Source: Anastatus disparis (lineage: Eukaryota > Arthropoda > Insecta > Hymenoptera > Eupelmidae). From it: DNA of 64,000 bases. The stretch lies in assembly GCA_017163975.1 (NCBI GenBank), contig JAFFSR010000301.1:1841001-1905000 (forward strand), read 5' to 3'. The position numbers and the translations under genes are program-made. How positions within the stretch are numbered: the first letter of the stretch is position 1; each line of letters starts with the position of its first letter. Positions 55,215-62,489 of this stretch are shown here, piece after piece. The notes beneath the pieces were generated by a model. It searched no databases. It was not told the origin of the DNA and saw only the letters and a list, made by a program, of their open reading frames with translations.

Positions 55215-56075
55215 ATGGAACACCAAAGAGTTGTAGAAGAGCTTCATAAACCTGCCAGACGTCGCTATCCCCGTCGAACATTTGATGTGCGAGGTTTAGA
55301 TGAAACTTGGCAAGCTGATCTTGTAGAGATGCAACCTTATTCTCGAGATAACAAAGGCTACAAATACATGCTTACAGTTATAGACATATTTTCCAAATAC
55401 GCATGGGCCGTTCCTGTGAAACAAAAAACCGGAGCAGAAGTCTCTGCTGCGATGAAATCTATATTACGTCAAGGACAAGTTCCAAAAAATTTACAAACAG
55501 ATAAAGGCAAAGAGTTTTATAATACTAATTTTAAAAATCTTATGCAACAATACAAGATTAACTTATACTCAACGTATAGTAATCTCAAAGCATCTATTTG
55601 CGAACGCTTCAATCGTACTCTCAAACACAAAATGTGGATGAAGTTCAGCTTACGTGGTAGCTATAAATGGATCGATATTTTACCTGATCTGATAAAATCT
55701 TACAACAATACAAAACATCGAACGATTGGTGCTAAACCAGAAGATGTTACAGTTGCAAATGCATTTCAGTTTCGCGCACGATTTGGTCAAAAAGTTGTGA
55801 GAAAAAGAACAAAATTCAAGGTTGGTGATAAAGTACGAGTAAGCAAATTGAAACAAGTATTCGAAAAAGGATACATACCTAATTGGTCTGCTGAAATATT
55901 CACGATTGAACAAGTTAAAGCAACGCAGCCGACAACGTACCGTCTCAAAGACTATCAAGATCAATCAATCGCTGGTGGCTTCTATGAAGAAGAACTTCAG
56001 AAAGTCAAGTATCCAGACGTTTATCTTGTAGAAAAAGTTCTAAAGAGACGTGGGAATCAAGTATACGTAAAGTGA
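55215..56075 (+). CDS. Polinton integrase (rve, DDE), intact
   Basis: ATG 55215 (a GTG lies two codons upstream). The RNase H-like core has D in ETWQADLVEMQPYS, D in VPKNLQTDKGKEFYN and E in ASICERFNRTLKHKMW, with about 33 residues between the last two, as in retroviral-type integrases. The C-terminal part (KFKVGDKVRVSKLKQVFEKG, WSAEIFTI, YRLKDYQ) is an SH3/chromo-like domain. It joins element ends to host DNA. The protein is 286 aa, and no N-terminal HHCC zinc finger is present, so the N-terminus may be short or start elsewhere. A 137-nt gap separates it from the 91-aa gene. Confidence 0.9.
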   Translation: MEHQRVVEELHKPARRRYPRRTFDVRGLDETWQADLVEMQPYSRDNKGYKYMLTVIDIFSKYAWAVPVKQKTGAEVSAAMKSILRQGQVPKNLQTDKGKEFYNTNFKNLMQQYKINLYSTYSNLKASICERFNRTLKHKMWMKFSLRGSYKWIDILPDLIKSYNNTKHRTIGAKPEDVTVANAFQFRARFGQKVVRKRTKFKVGDKVRVSKLKQVFEKGYIPNWSAEIFTIEQVKATQPTTYRLKDYQDQSIAGGFYEEELQKVKYPDVYLVEKVLKRRGNQVYVK

Positions 56076-56135
56076 CTCAGCTTTGATAGTACTCATAATA
56101 GTTGGATCGACAAAACATCAGTCCAATAAGTACTC

Positions 56136-56534
56136 ATGTATCATACGGAGCAAAGTCGTCTTGACAGTTTTAAAAACTGGCCTTTGACTTTTTGAAAACC
56201 CAAAGATCTGGCCACTGCAGGATTTTATTATACAGGTGAAATTGACGAAGTCCGTTGTTTTGAATGCTCTACAGAGATCTGTAGGTGGGAAATTGGTGAG
56301 GATCCATTATCAGAACATAAGAAATGGAATAGTCGCTGCCGTTTCCTTCAAAATATAATTCCTACAGATAATTCTTTACAAAATAAATGTAAAGTTTGCT
56401 TTGATAAAGGAATAGAGATAGCATTTTTACCATGCGGACATTGTTGCTGTTGTTACCAATGCGCAAGTAAAGTTAAATTATACGTAATCTGTAGAAGAAA
56501 CATTAACTTCAGAGCAAGGGTATTTATATCTTAA
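56136..56534 (+). pseudogene. IAP-like BIR plus RING gene with one nonsense codon
   Basis: Read from ATG 56136. The BIR domain covers residues about 7-70 (SRLDSFKNWPL, then ATAGFYYTGEIDEVRCFEC, EDPLSEHKKW, SRCRFL); its zinc ligands fit CX2CX16HX6C exactly. The C-terminal RING at residues about 86-132 reads CKVCFDKGIEIAFLPCGH...CYQC and ends CRRNINFRARVFIS. The seventh RING ligand is Tyr instead of Cys (KLYVIC for K.CPIC). A TGA follows NWPLTF (56193-56195). IAPs block caspases and ubiquitinate partners. Viruses and their relatives often take up such genes to delay cell death. Plus strand, 60 nt after the integrase, so it probably belongs to the element. Confidence 0.82.
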
Positions 56535-56553
56535 GCGCTTTAAACAAAAACAT

Positions 56554-56682
56554 TTTTTGTTTAAGAAGTGATGGGAGCCCCAACCTTCGCGCCCATCTGT
56601 GAGGTACAACCAAGAATCGCCACTTGTGAACTCCTTACTCCGAAAAGTAAGAAGTACACCCGTGACTCGTATACCTCTCCGT
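56554..56682. repeat. 3'-flank repeat, copy 1
   Basis: About 130 bp between the IAP gene and the first SSB-like gene. It is nearly identical to 57112-57249 (GTGATGGGAGCCCCAACCTT, GTACAACCAAGAATCGCCAC, CCCGTGACTCGTATACCTCT). In the sense of the flanking minus-strand genes it is the 3' untranslated part. GGGAGC/GCTCCC-type pairing (perfect in copy 2, one mismatch here) could form a terminal hairpin. Confidence 0.75.
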
Positions 56683-56696
56683 TAACTTCCAAGCGC

Positions 56697-57008
56697 TTAA
56701 GCCAAGGAGAACTCGAGATCTTTTCCTTTATCATCATCTAAATACTTCACAAACAACTTAAAATTTTTAATGGCCGCTTGCAACTTGAAGTGAAACTCCT
56801 TATTCTCCTGTAAGGCTCTGCATGCGCGAGATGGAATAAAAATGCGCCATTCATGATCTAAAGTTGCCATCAATCTAAACTCATTCTTACATTTAACTGG
56901 TCTAAACTCACTCACATAATAAGTCTGATCTTTCTTCAAGGGGAATATATTCTCAATGGCACGATGGACGCGTCCACGAGCTGCCTCGTTGAATTTATCA
57001 AGATCCAT
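56697..57008 (-). CDS. Small conserved protein, paralogue 1 (possible SSB)
   Basis: Start MDLDKFNEAARG at 57008 (an in-frame ATG nine codons upstream is less like the paralogue). About 103 aa: YYVSEFRPVKCKNEFRLMAT, WRIFIPSRACRALQEN, NFKLFVKYLDDDK and the end DLEFSLA. It shares order and end with the next gene at about 40% by eye. Proteins of this kind (lN..a...f......L.kg..Y.i..l......yG.....L.....i.LP.R....L) occur in many insect Polintons and invertebrate viruses and look like an OB-fold ssDNA-binding protein; that role is inference. Confidence 0.65.
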   Translation of the reverse strand: MDLDKFNEAARGRVHRAIENIFPLKKDQTYYVSEFRPVKCKNEFRLMATLDHEWRIFIPSRACRALQENKEFHFKLQAAIKNFKLFVKYLDDDKGKDLEFSLA

Positions 57009-57111
57009 ATTTCTCTGATCAAGGCTTTTTCTCAACAGAGACTAATGAAGAAATGGCTCAGGAGTTCTGTTAAATAGCATTTGCGTAGATCTCCCCCTCC
57101 ACAGAGAAAAC

Positions 57112-57249
57112 TTTTTGTTTAGGAAGTGATGGGAGCCCCAACCTTCGCTCCCATCTGTGAGGTACAACCAAGAATCGCCACTTGTGAACCCCTTACTCTG
57201 AGTAAACTCAAAGTAGGAGGTGCACCCGTGACTCGTATACCTCTCCGTT
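57112..57249. repeat. 3'-flank repeat, copy 2
   Basis: See 56554-56682. It lies 3' of paralogue 2 and contains GGGAGC...GCTCCC pairing on the minus strand. The two flank copies are more alike (about 90% by eye) than the genes they follow. Confidence 0.75.
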
Positions 57250-57262
57250 CATTTTCATGCGC

Positions 57263-57568
57263 CTAAGCAAAGGAGAACTCAAGATCACTCTTGGTCTCGC
57301 CCAAATACTTTACAAACAACTTGTAGTGTTGAATGGCATCCAATAACTTATAATGGAAGTTCTCATCCTTCTCTAAGGCAAAGGAAACTCGAGTTGGCAG
57401 AAAAATGCAGAATTTACTATCTAAATCCGCAACAAAACGGTCACCATACCGTGTTTTAACTGATTTTAGTTCAGTCTCCATGTAATCTTGGTTTTTCTCT
57501 AACTCAGCTACCTTTTTAGTGGGTAAAAAACCTCCACGAGCAATCTCATTCAATTGAGCAAGATCCAT
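57263..57568 (-). CDS. Small conserved protein, paralogue 2 (possible SSB)
   Basis: 101 aa from ATG 57568: MDLAQLNEIARGGFLPTKKV, LEKNQDYMETELKSVKTRYG, FCIFLPTRVSFALEKD, HYKLLDAIQHYKLFVKYLG and the end DLEFSFA. It is open and complete, and closer to the family pattern than paralogue 1 (TRYGDRFVADLD). Both lie just downstream of PolB on the same strand, consistent with a replication role (inference). Confidence 0.68.
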   Translation of the reverse strand: MDLAQLNEIARGGFLPTKKVAELEKNQDYMETELKSVKTRYGDRFVADLDSKFCIFLPTRVSFALEKDENFHYKLLDAIQHYKLFVKYLGETKSDLEFSFA

Positions 57569-58969
57569 CTAAAATGAATAAATATTCTAAGTCCTTTAGA
57601 GTATGAAATTTTTTTAAGTATAAAAATTTTAACTTACCTTAAATTTTTTTTTCTTGATAAAATTTGAAAGTCCTTTTTAAATATTCAAATTTTTACTGAG
57701 TTCTCTGCCTCTTGCTTGGTGGCTCTTCAGATGTAGGAATGACTTCTTCGGGCTCGTTGTCTTCTATAAGTAGTGGTCCCCCTTCTACTTGAGCCACGAT
57801 CCCCTCTTATTTGTATATTCCCTCGTATTTGGTAATAACCCCGCGGCAAGGTATCTGTGCTCCCCTCCAGCAGATAACGCTTGTCGTCATTGGAGCTCAG
57901 CACCACCTTTTTCTCCTTCTCAGTCCGAACGACATGTTGTCTTGATCGAATGTTGCACTGTTGACAAGCTATAGTTTCTTGTTTAAACAGGCAACGACGA
58001 TAGTCGTCAAACTGGATGATGTTCTTTACAACCAACCTCTTTGGCCTTCTTGATAGGGTTTTCATTCTGGATCTTGACGCAATACATTTTGCTCTTTAAG
58101 CTAATGAACTCTGTCATTATTTTACCGTCGCACTCGTCTTTCATTACACCGATGACTTTTTTATTGACGCGAGGCATAGCAAACTGATTGTCTTCGGCAT
58201 AATCAGACGTATCAAACCTCATGATGTCTTCTTTCATCATTTCGTATACGTTCTGACCTTTCTGTCAATGTCTGTGAGGAGTTCAAGCTGTACTCATGTA
58301 TGCTTGAGCATAGCATCCCAGGTGAGACCAGGTGTGGTATAATAATGAGCAGGATCTAGACCGTAGGCTTCGATGCAAGTCGAGCGAAAATTCTCGAATA
58401 CATCTGCTAAGAGGAGAACGTCGGTCTTAAGATAAAGATCCGAGTACTCACCTAGCGTCTGGATGTTAAATGTATTCCAAACATTCTGCGCATGCTCGTA
58501 CTCACTATCACTAATTTCACGATCCATCAGCTGACTGTAGAAAGCCTCTTTGAATGGGAGATACGCATCTTTTAGCTTGTCGAATTCACTAACGTAATCG
58601 TAGGGAAAAACTCCTTTCCGCTTTAGTAATTCCATTTGCTCGCTTGTTTATCCATCAGTTTGGGATTCCTTTGTAGCGATATTTAACTCACTCAAGTAAG
58701 ATGCAAGCTTCTCGAGAGAGCAGGCCATAAAGCGGAACGAATCGATGAACCTGAAGTTGATTTCGCTTCCCTCGATATACTTTATGAATGAGATGTAACG
58801 TTCTTTATTTTCTGGAATGAGACTCACCCGTCCTTTAAAATCGACAGCTGTTGCAATCTTCTTAACAATAAAGTGCGAGTCATATCCTGTTAGATTGTGA
58901 AATACGACGGGAATAAATCTTGAATCTTAATATTTAATATTACAAGATTGATGTGCTGCTCCGCGAAAT

Positions 58970-59034
58970 CTGAAAAAAAATAAAGTTGAATTTAAAGAAT
59001 TATAAGTTTACATAAGAATAAAGATAAAACTTAC
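58970..59034 (-). other. Spliceosomal intron A in PolB (65 bp)
   Basis: Donor GTAAGTTTT and acceptor TTTTTTTTCAG on the minus strand. Splicing joins HCHLTG to FRGAAH through a split Arg codon (AG/A, phase 2) and restores the family sequence HCHLTGRFRGAAH. Confidence 0.75.
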
Positions 59035-59765
59035 CTTCCAGTGAGATGGCAGTGTTCACGAACCTTGACGTCTTTATCTGTGAAAGACTTTCTACAGATA
59101 TGACAAAAAGTAGCTCTTTCGAATAAAAGATGCTCTCTATCTGTGAGGTTTAGAAGCTTGGGATTTCTATATAATTGTTCCAATTTACTTCTGAGTTGAT
59201 CTAATTCTCCCACAAACCACTGAGCAGGAGTTAAGTCGTTTTCTTCCATTTGTCTATAGCTTCTATATTCGGAATATGTATCGTTGAAGCTACACTTGAT
59301 ATAGTATCCGATACTGTATGCCTGATGTTCTTGAAAAGCACGCACATCATTATCTGCTGGCTTTAGGAGACACTCGAAATCGGCGTATATGACGAATGGT
59401 ATTCTTTCACAATTCTTATGATTTTCAAATTTTAAAATATTGTCTTTTTCAGAAGGAAGTTTAACTTTACACTTGTTAACTTTAACACAATCAACTTCGT
59501 GTTCTTTTAAGTTCGCTTCTGTTCTAAGGAAATGAAGACAACGTTCACAAATATAGGTCTTTGCTCTATAATTTGTTAATTGTGAACGCACCAATCTTGA
59601 TAAATTTTTTATCTAAACGTAGTGATATTTAATTACTACGTCAACATCATCATCATCGATTTCGTCTTCTTCTTCTTCCTCGTCAAAATATTTATTTTGT
59701 ATTAGAAGAAGATTGACGTGCTTTGCCTTCTTATTCATCGTAAGGTGAAACATCAAATTTTTCTC

Positions 59766-59827
59766 CTGCGAAAATTTATTATTATAAATATCTTTACAAA
59801 GTTGAAGAAAAAAATTTATTTACTTAC
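59766..59827 (-). other. Spliceosomal intron B in PolB (62 bp)
   Basis: Donor GTAAGTAAAT, acceptor TTTTCGCAG. The join KKSG|EKFD keeps the frame through a split Gly codon (G/GA, phase 1). Confidence 0.7.
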
Positions 59828-60814
59828 CACTCTTTTTCAGGATGAAAAGATTGATGGATACATCGTTTTGACGCTCAAATTTTGGAATTTGTTTTGGTGT
59901 CACAGGGAAGTCAATTCCAGTGAAGTCAAGTTCTTGTTCATACTGTCTATATTTAGATACGCGTTGTGCATGACGCTCAGCGGGATGTAATCTAGAGAGA
60001 ATTGCCCATTTAAAACATTGATCATCGGTATTTTGTACGTTAATACATGCTTTCTTCTTTTCAATCACTTCTGGTAAATCAATGTGAGAACCACCTCGCA
60101 TCGGATTAAGTTTATTTATATTCACACTTAAACTTAATATCTGGCGAAGAGACCAACCAGAATCACGTTCTTGAAATTCTGCCATCGCAGTCTAAATATA
60201 TTCCATAGCATTCAATTGGAACCACTTCATTATGTCGTTAGTATTAAAAATAGAGGTATTCTTTGTATTAAAGTATTTAACCTCAATTATTTCTGTCTCA
60301 CTCTTCCGTAGAACATATTCGGCTGCGAGTTCGAGGTTAACAGAGATGGTGTTGTGTAGAGCGAGAGCATCTTTCACTTTTTTCTCGAAAATAGGAAGAG
60401 CATCTTTCATGAATGTTTCTAGTCCTAAATGTCCTAGATTGGTAATCACACCCGACAACATTCAAGAAGCGAAGGCTGATTGAAAATCTTTCCATTCTAC
60501 ACTTGGCGTTTGAATATCAGCCTGAAGCTGACCACCTTTCTTAACAAACTCTAATAGTCTTTTGTGAATGGTTATAAGATGTCTCAGTGACGTTTCATTT
60601 TTTTGTTTTTCTGCTCGTGTCAACGATGATTCACTTAACACAACTTGTAAGTCTTTGACCACTTTATCTACCAACTCTAACCACCTTTGAATGTCTTCAC
60701 TATCAGCTGTACCACTTGCCGCGTAATGCAAAGATTTCCACAAATTCTTCACTGTATTTATGTAGTACTTTGACATGATGAACTCAGTTTTATAATTAAC
60801 TAACAATTCACTTT

Positions 60815-60945
60815 ATATATCCACTTTATTGTTCGCTGTGAAATCTTCAAAGTCCACTTTAAATATTTCCAAGTCCACTTTCACTTAAATTTTTCTAAGT
60901 CCACTTTTACTTTTAATTTTACTAAGTCCACTTTTAATTTTCACT
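60815..60945. repeat. AAGTCCACTTT repeats upstream of PolB
   Basis: Five spaced copies of AAGTCCACTTT (at about 60821, 60848, 60870, 60894 and 60922) separated by 20-26 bp of AT-rich DNA, just upstream of the PolB TATA box (TATATAAAG, about 60811-60819 on the minus strand). Related CACTTTTCACA words recur at 63330-63410. They could be binding sites of a regulator or origin protein (inference). Confidence 0.5.
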
Positions 60946-61137
60946 TGTAGATTTTAATGTTACTTGATGATGTTTGATGGATAATGATCCTCTGCGAGTC
61001 TGCAGCTGCTCATATGCACTCTTAGTTGAGCGTGGGAGGTGGCGGAGTGGGAGTAGTGGGGTAGAAGAAATCAGAGTTACGTAGTGGGGGGAGGGGGTAA
61101 AGTGTCGTGATTGGTTCATCAGAGATATTAGTGCTAA

Positions 61138-61173
61138 TATAAAAGCGTGAACGATATTATAAAAGTATCATTC
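61138..61173 (+). promoter_or_regulatory. TATA/initiator promoter of the right-copy gene
   Basis: TATAAAAG (61138-61145), 22 nt, TCATTC (61168-61173), ATG at 61183. A second TATAAAAG at 61158 is too close to the start to be the working one. The preceding 61000-61110 is unusually G-rich (GTAGTGGGGGGAGGGGGT). Confidence 0.6.
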
Positions 61174-61182
61174 ATTACCGAG

Positions 61183-61705
61183 ATGGAGATCGTACTGGAC
61201 GTCCAAGGCTTCAAAAGGTCTTTGGATAAATTTGTATTCAAAGAAGTTGCTATAATTACTCTCGAAGATGATTTGGTACCGATGGTCTTCAATTTCCAAT
61301 CGCCATATCTTTGGAAATATCTTTTAAGCGAATACAAAAGTGTTAACAAATGGTTGGAAAAATATTGGCACGGTATACCTTGGAATTCTGGAGACATTCC
61401 TTACAAAAGACTTACAGATATTTTAAAAGAATGTTGTAAAGATGCGACGAAAATTTGGGTGAAAGGAGAAGAGGAGAGAAAATGGGTAGCCGAAATATTA
61501 CAAGTAAGTAAATTATTTAAAACTAAAAATATTTTTTACTAATAAATTGTTTTTTCAGATTAATCTGTAATATTGAGCATAGTGGCTGTCCATCTTTCTC
61601 AACACTAGCAGAGAATGATGAAACTCTGACATGCGCCATCCATTAGTGTTCAAACCCCGCTTGTGCATTTAAGAATGTTCAAATGCTTAAATAATCGCTT
61701 CTCGG
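61183..61705 (+). pseudogene. Right-end paralogue of the 166-aa protein, with an intron
   Basis: ATG 61183: MEIVLDVQGFKRSLDKFVFK, then YWHGIPWNSGDIPYKRL, WVKGEEERKWVAEILQ. Then GTAAGT (61504) to TTTTTTCAG (61558) forms a 55-bp intron in phase 0. The second exon in that frame stops after three codons. One base over, it reads CNIEHSGCPSFSTL, CAIH, stop, CSNPACAFKNVQMLK, which is the Cys/His-rich tail of the family. So a one-base change plus a nonsense codon have broken it. It has the inverse orientation to its sister at 49231-49731, which has no intron at this point. AATAAA near 61820 could end the transcript. Confidence 0.7.
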
Positions 61706-62080
61706 GAGTGGAAAAGGTGTTGATGAAGTAGATGGCAACTGTAGTTTCACCTCGTTCAATTCTTTGATGGTATCAGAAAAAGAAGAAGAATGTCCATGTA
61801 ATAAAAATTATTGTATGATAAATAAAGATTTATTACATTCTATGTATACTTGAAAAAAAAAAATAATTCTTAAATGGAGAGATCATAAGTTTATGATAAA
61901 TTTATTGATACAATAACTTATCGTAAACGGGTAGGATCTCACAGGTAACGAGCGAAGGAGGGGCTCTTACCACATTAAAAAAAAAATTTTTTAATTCAAT
62001 AAATTATTTTAAAAATTATTACTTTAAAAGTAAGTTCAAAGAGAACACACTTCTAAAATAGTTTACTCCACGTTCAAATA
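61706..62080. other. Intergenic region
   Basis: No gene seen. It holds the likely 3' end of the preceding gene (AATAAAGATTTATTACATT near 61820) and a G-rich word (AACGAGCGAAGGAGGGGCTC near 61948). Confidence 0.5.
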
Positions 62081-62086
62081 ATTGAT

Positions 62087-62102
62087 GGCCCTGAAAAGGG
62101 CC
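62087..62102 (-). terminator. Histone-mRNA-type 3' stem-loop, right end
   Basis: On the minus strand GGCCCTTTTCAGGGCC: a perfect 6-bp stem with TTTC loop, fitting the consensus GGYYYTTTTCARRRCC. It lies 18 nt after the stop of the minus-strand proline-rich ORF. Compared with the left copy (GGCTCTTTTCAGAGCC) one base pair differs (C-G for T-A), a compensated change. Confidence 0.75.
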
Positions 62103-62119
62103 GATTGTATAAAAATTTT

Positions 62120-62356
62120 TTATATTTGTAAAATTATATTTGTAAAATATAATGGCTCCATTGCTAAAGCCATTAACTCCTCACCTAAGGCCTCAGCGAT
62201 TGATGGAAGTGGTGATTGTGGTTGTAAAAGAGGTCTTGGCCACGAAAATTTCCTAAGCGAAGATGGCGAAGGTACTGTCAGTGGTGGCGTTGGTGGTAGA
62301 CCTTTCCACAGCACTGGTAAGGATGGAGCTGGTAGAACCGGAAGATGCCGTTCCAT
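62120..62356 (-). CDS. 78-aa proline-rich ORF with promoter and histone-type 3' end
   Basis: MERHLPVLPAPSLPVLWKGL, a Pro/Ser/Leu-rich middle (PPTPPLTVPSPSS) and the end LALAMEPLYFTNIILQI. Product not recognised. The evidence that it is expressed is positional: TATAAATA (62391-62398), 22 nt, TCATTC (62363-62368), ATG 7 nt further, and a histone-type stem-loop after the stop. The opposite strand is also open (62082-62489, Gly-rich), but it has neither promoter nor 3' signal, so I favour the minus strand. Confidence 0.45.
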   Translation of the reverse strand: MERHLPVLPAPSLPVLWKGLPPTPPLTVPSPSSLRKFSWPRPLLQPQSPLPSIAEALGEELMALAMEPLYFTNIILQI

Positions 62357-62362
62357 TGTGAA

Positions 62363-62398
62363 GAATGAGATAACTCGTTGCGTAACGGGTTATTTATA
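62363..62398 (-). promoter_or_regulatory. TATA/initiator promoter of the proline-rich ORF
   Basis: Minus strand TATAAATA, 22 nt, TCATTCTTCACAATG, closely matching the left-end promoter TATAAATT, 21 nt, TCATTCACAATG (49735-49769). Confidence 0.6.
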
Positions 62399-62449
62399 TC
62401 CTAAATTCCCACTTAATCGCTTTGGTGGGGATGTACACTTCAATAACTC

Positions 62450-62482
62450 GCTCTTTGAAAATTTAAAACCTTTTCAAAGAGC
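62450..62482. repeat. 12-bp perfect hairpin
   Basis: GCTCTTTGAAAA and TTTTCAAAGAGC separated by 9 nt, about 50 bp upstream of the TATA box of the minus-strand ORF. Could be a protein-binding site. Confidence 0.6.
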
Positions 62483-62489
62483 AAAATGA

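Larger units (their letters stand above)
57693..60776 (-). pseudogene. Polinton DNA polymerase B with two introns, palm domain deleted
   Basis: Start MSKYYINTVKNLWKSLH at 60776. The N-terminal part carries TGA 60462 and TAG 60192. NPMRGGSHIDLP precedes intron B (59766-59827). A CX2C region (YICERCLHF) is followed by Exo I (VIYADFECLLK), a second zinc-like group (CHICRKSF...HCHLTG) and intron A (58970-59034). Exo II ([15 protein letters not shown]) and Exo III (DLYLKTDVLLLADVFENF) follow, ending at WDAMLKHT. The next recognisable part is already the C-terminal EMMKEDIMRFDTSD, FAMPRVNKKVIGVMKDEC and NIRSR.HVVRTE, so motifs A, B and C (SLYP, YGDTDS) are lost. The tail PPSKRQRTQ stops at 57693. 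Frameshifts lie near 58030, 57830 and 59720. It would be exonuclease only, if made. Confidence 0.85.
48825..62482. mobile_element. Polinton/Maverick (adintovirus-like) element; right end not found
   Basis: The set rve integrase, protein-primed-type PolB, HerA/FtsK-like packaging ATPase, adenain-like protease, double-jelly-roll major capsid and minor capsid is diagnostic of Polintons, self-replicating integrating virus-like elements of 15-20 kb. The left limit is suggested by tandem AGGGGGATTCTAGCCCA repeats at 48825; Polinton termini begin with AG and often carry short tandem repeats (family knowledge). No complement of this end exists up to 64000, so the right end is either beyond the window or lost. 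The recognisable part ends with the proline-rich ORF at 62356 and a hairpin at 62482. Confidence 0.9.

Noticed and set aside
56554..57249. The duplicated 3' flanks as a direct-repeat pair of an insertion
   Set aside because: They lie 3' of two paralogous genes in the same relative place, so a tandem gene-plus-flank duplication is simpler.
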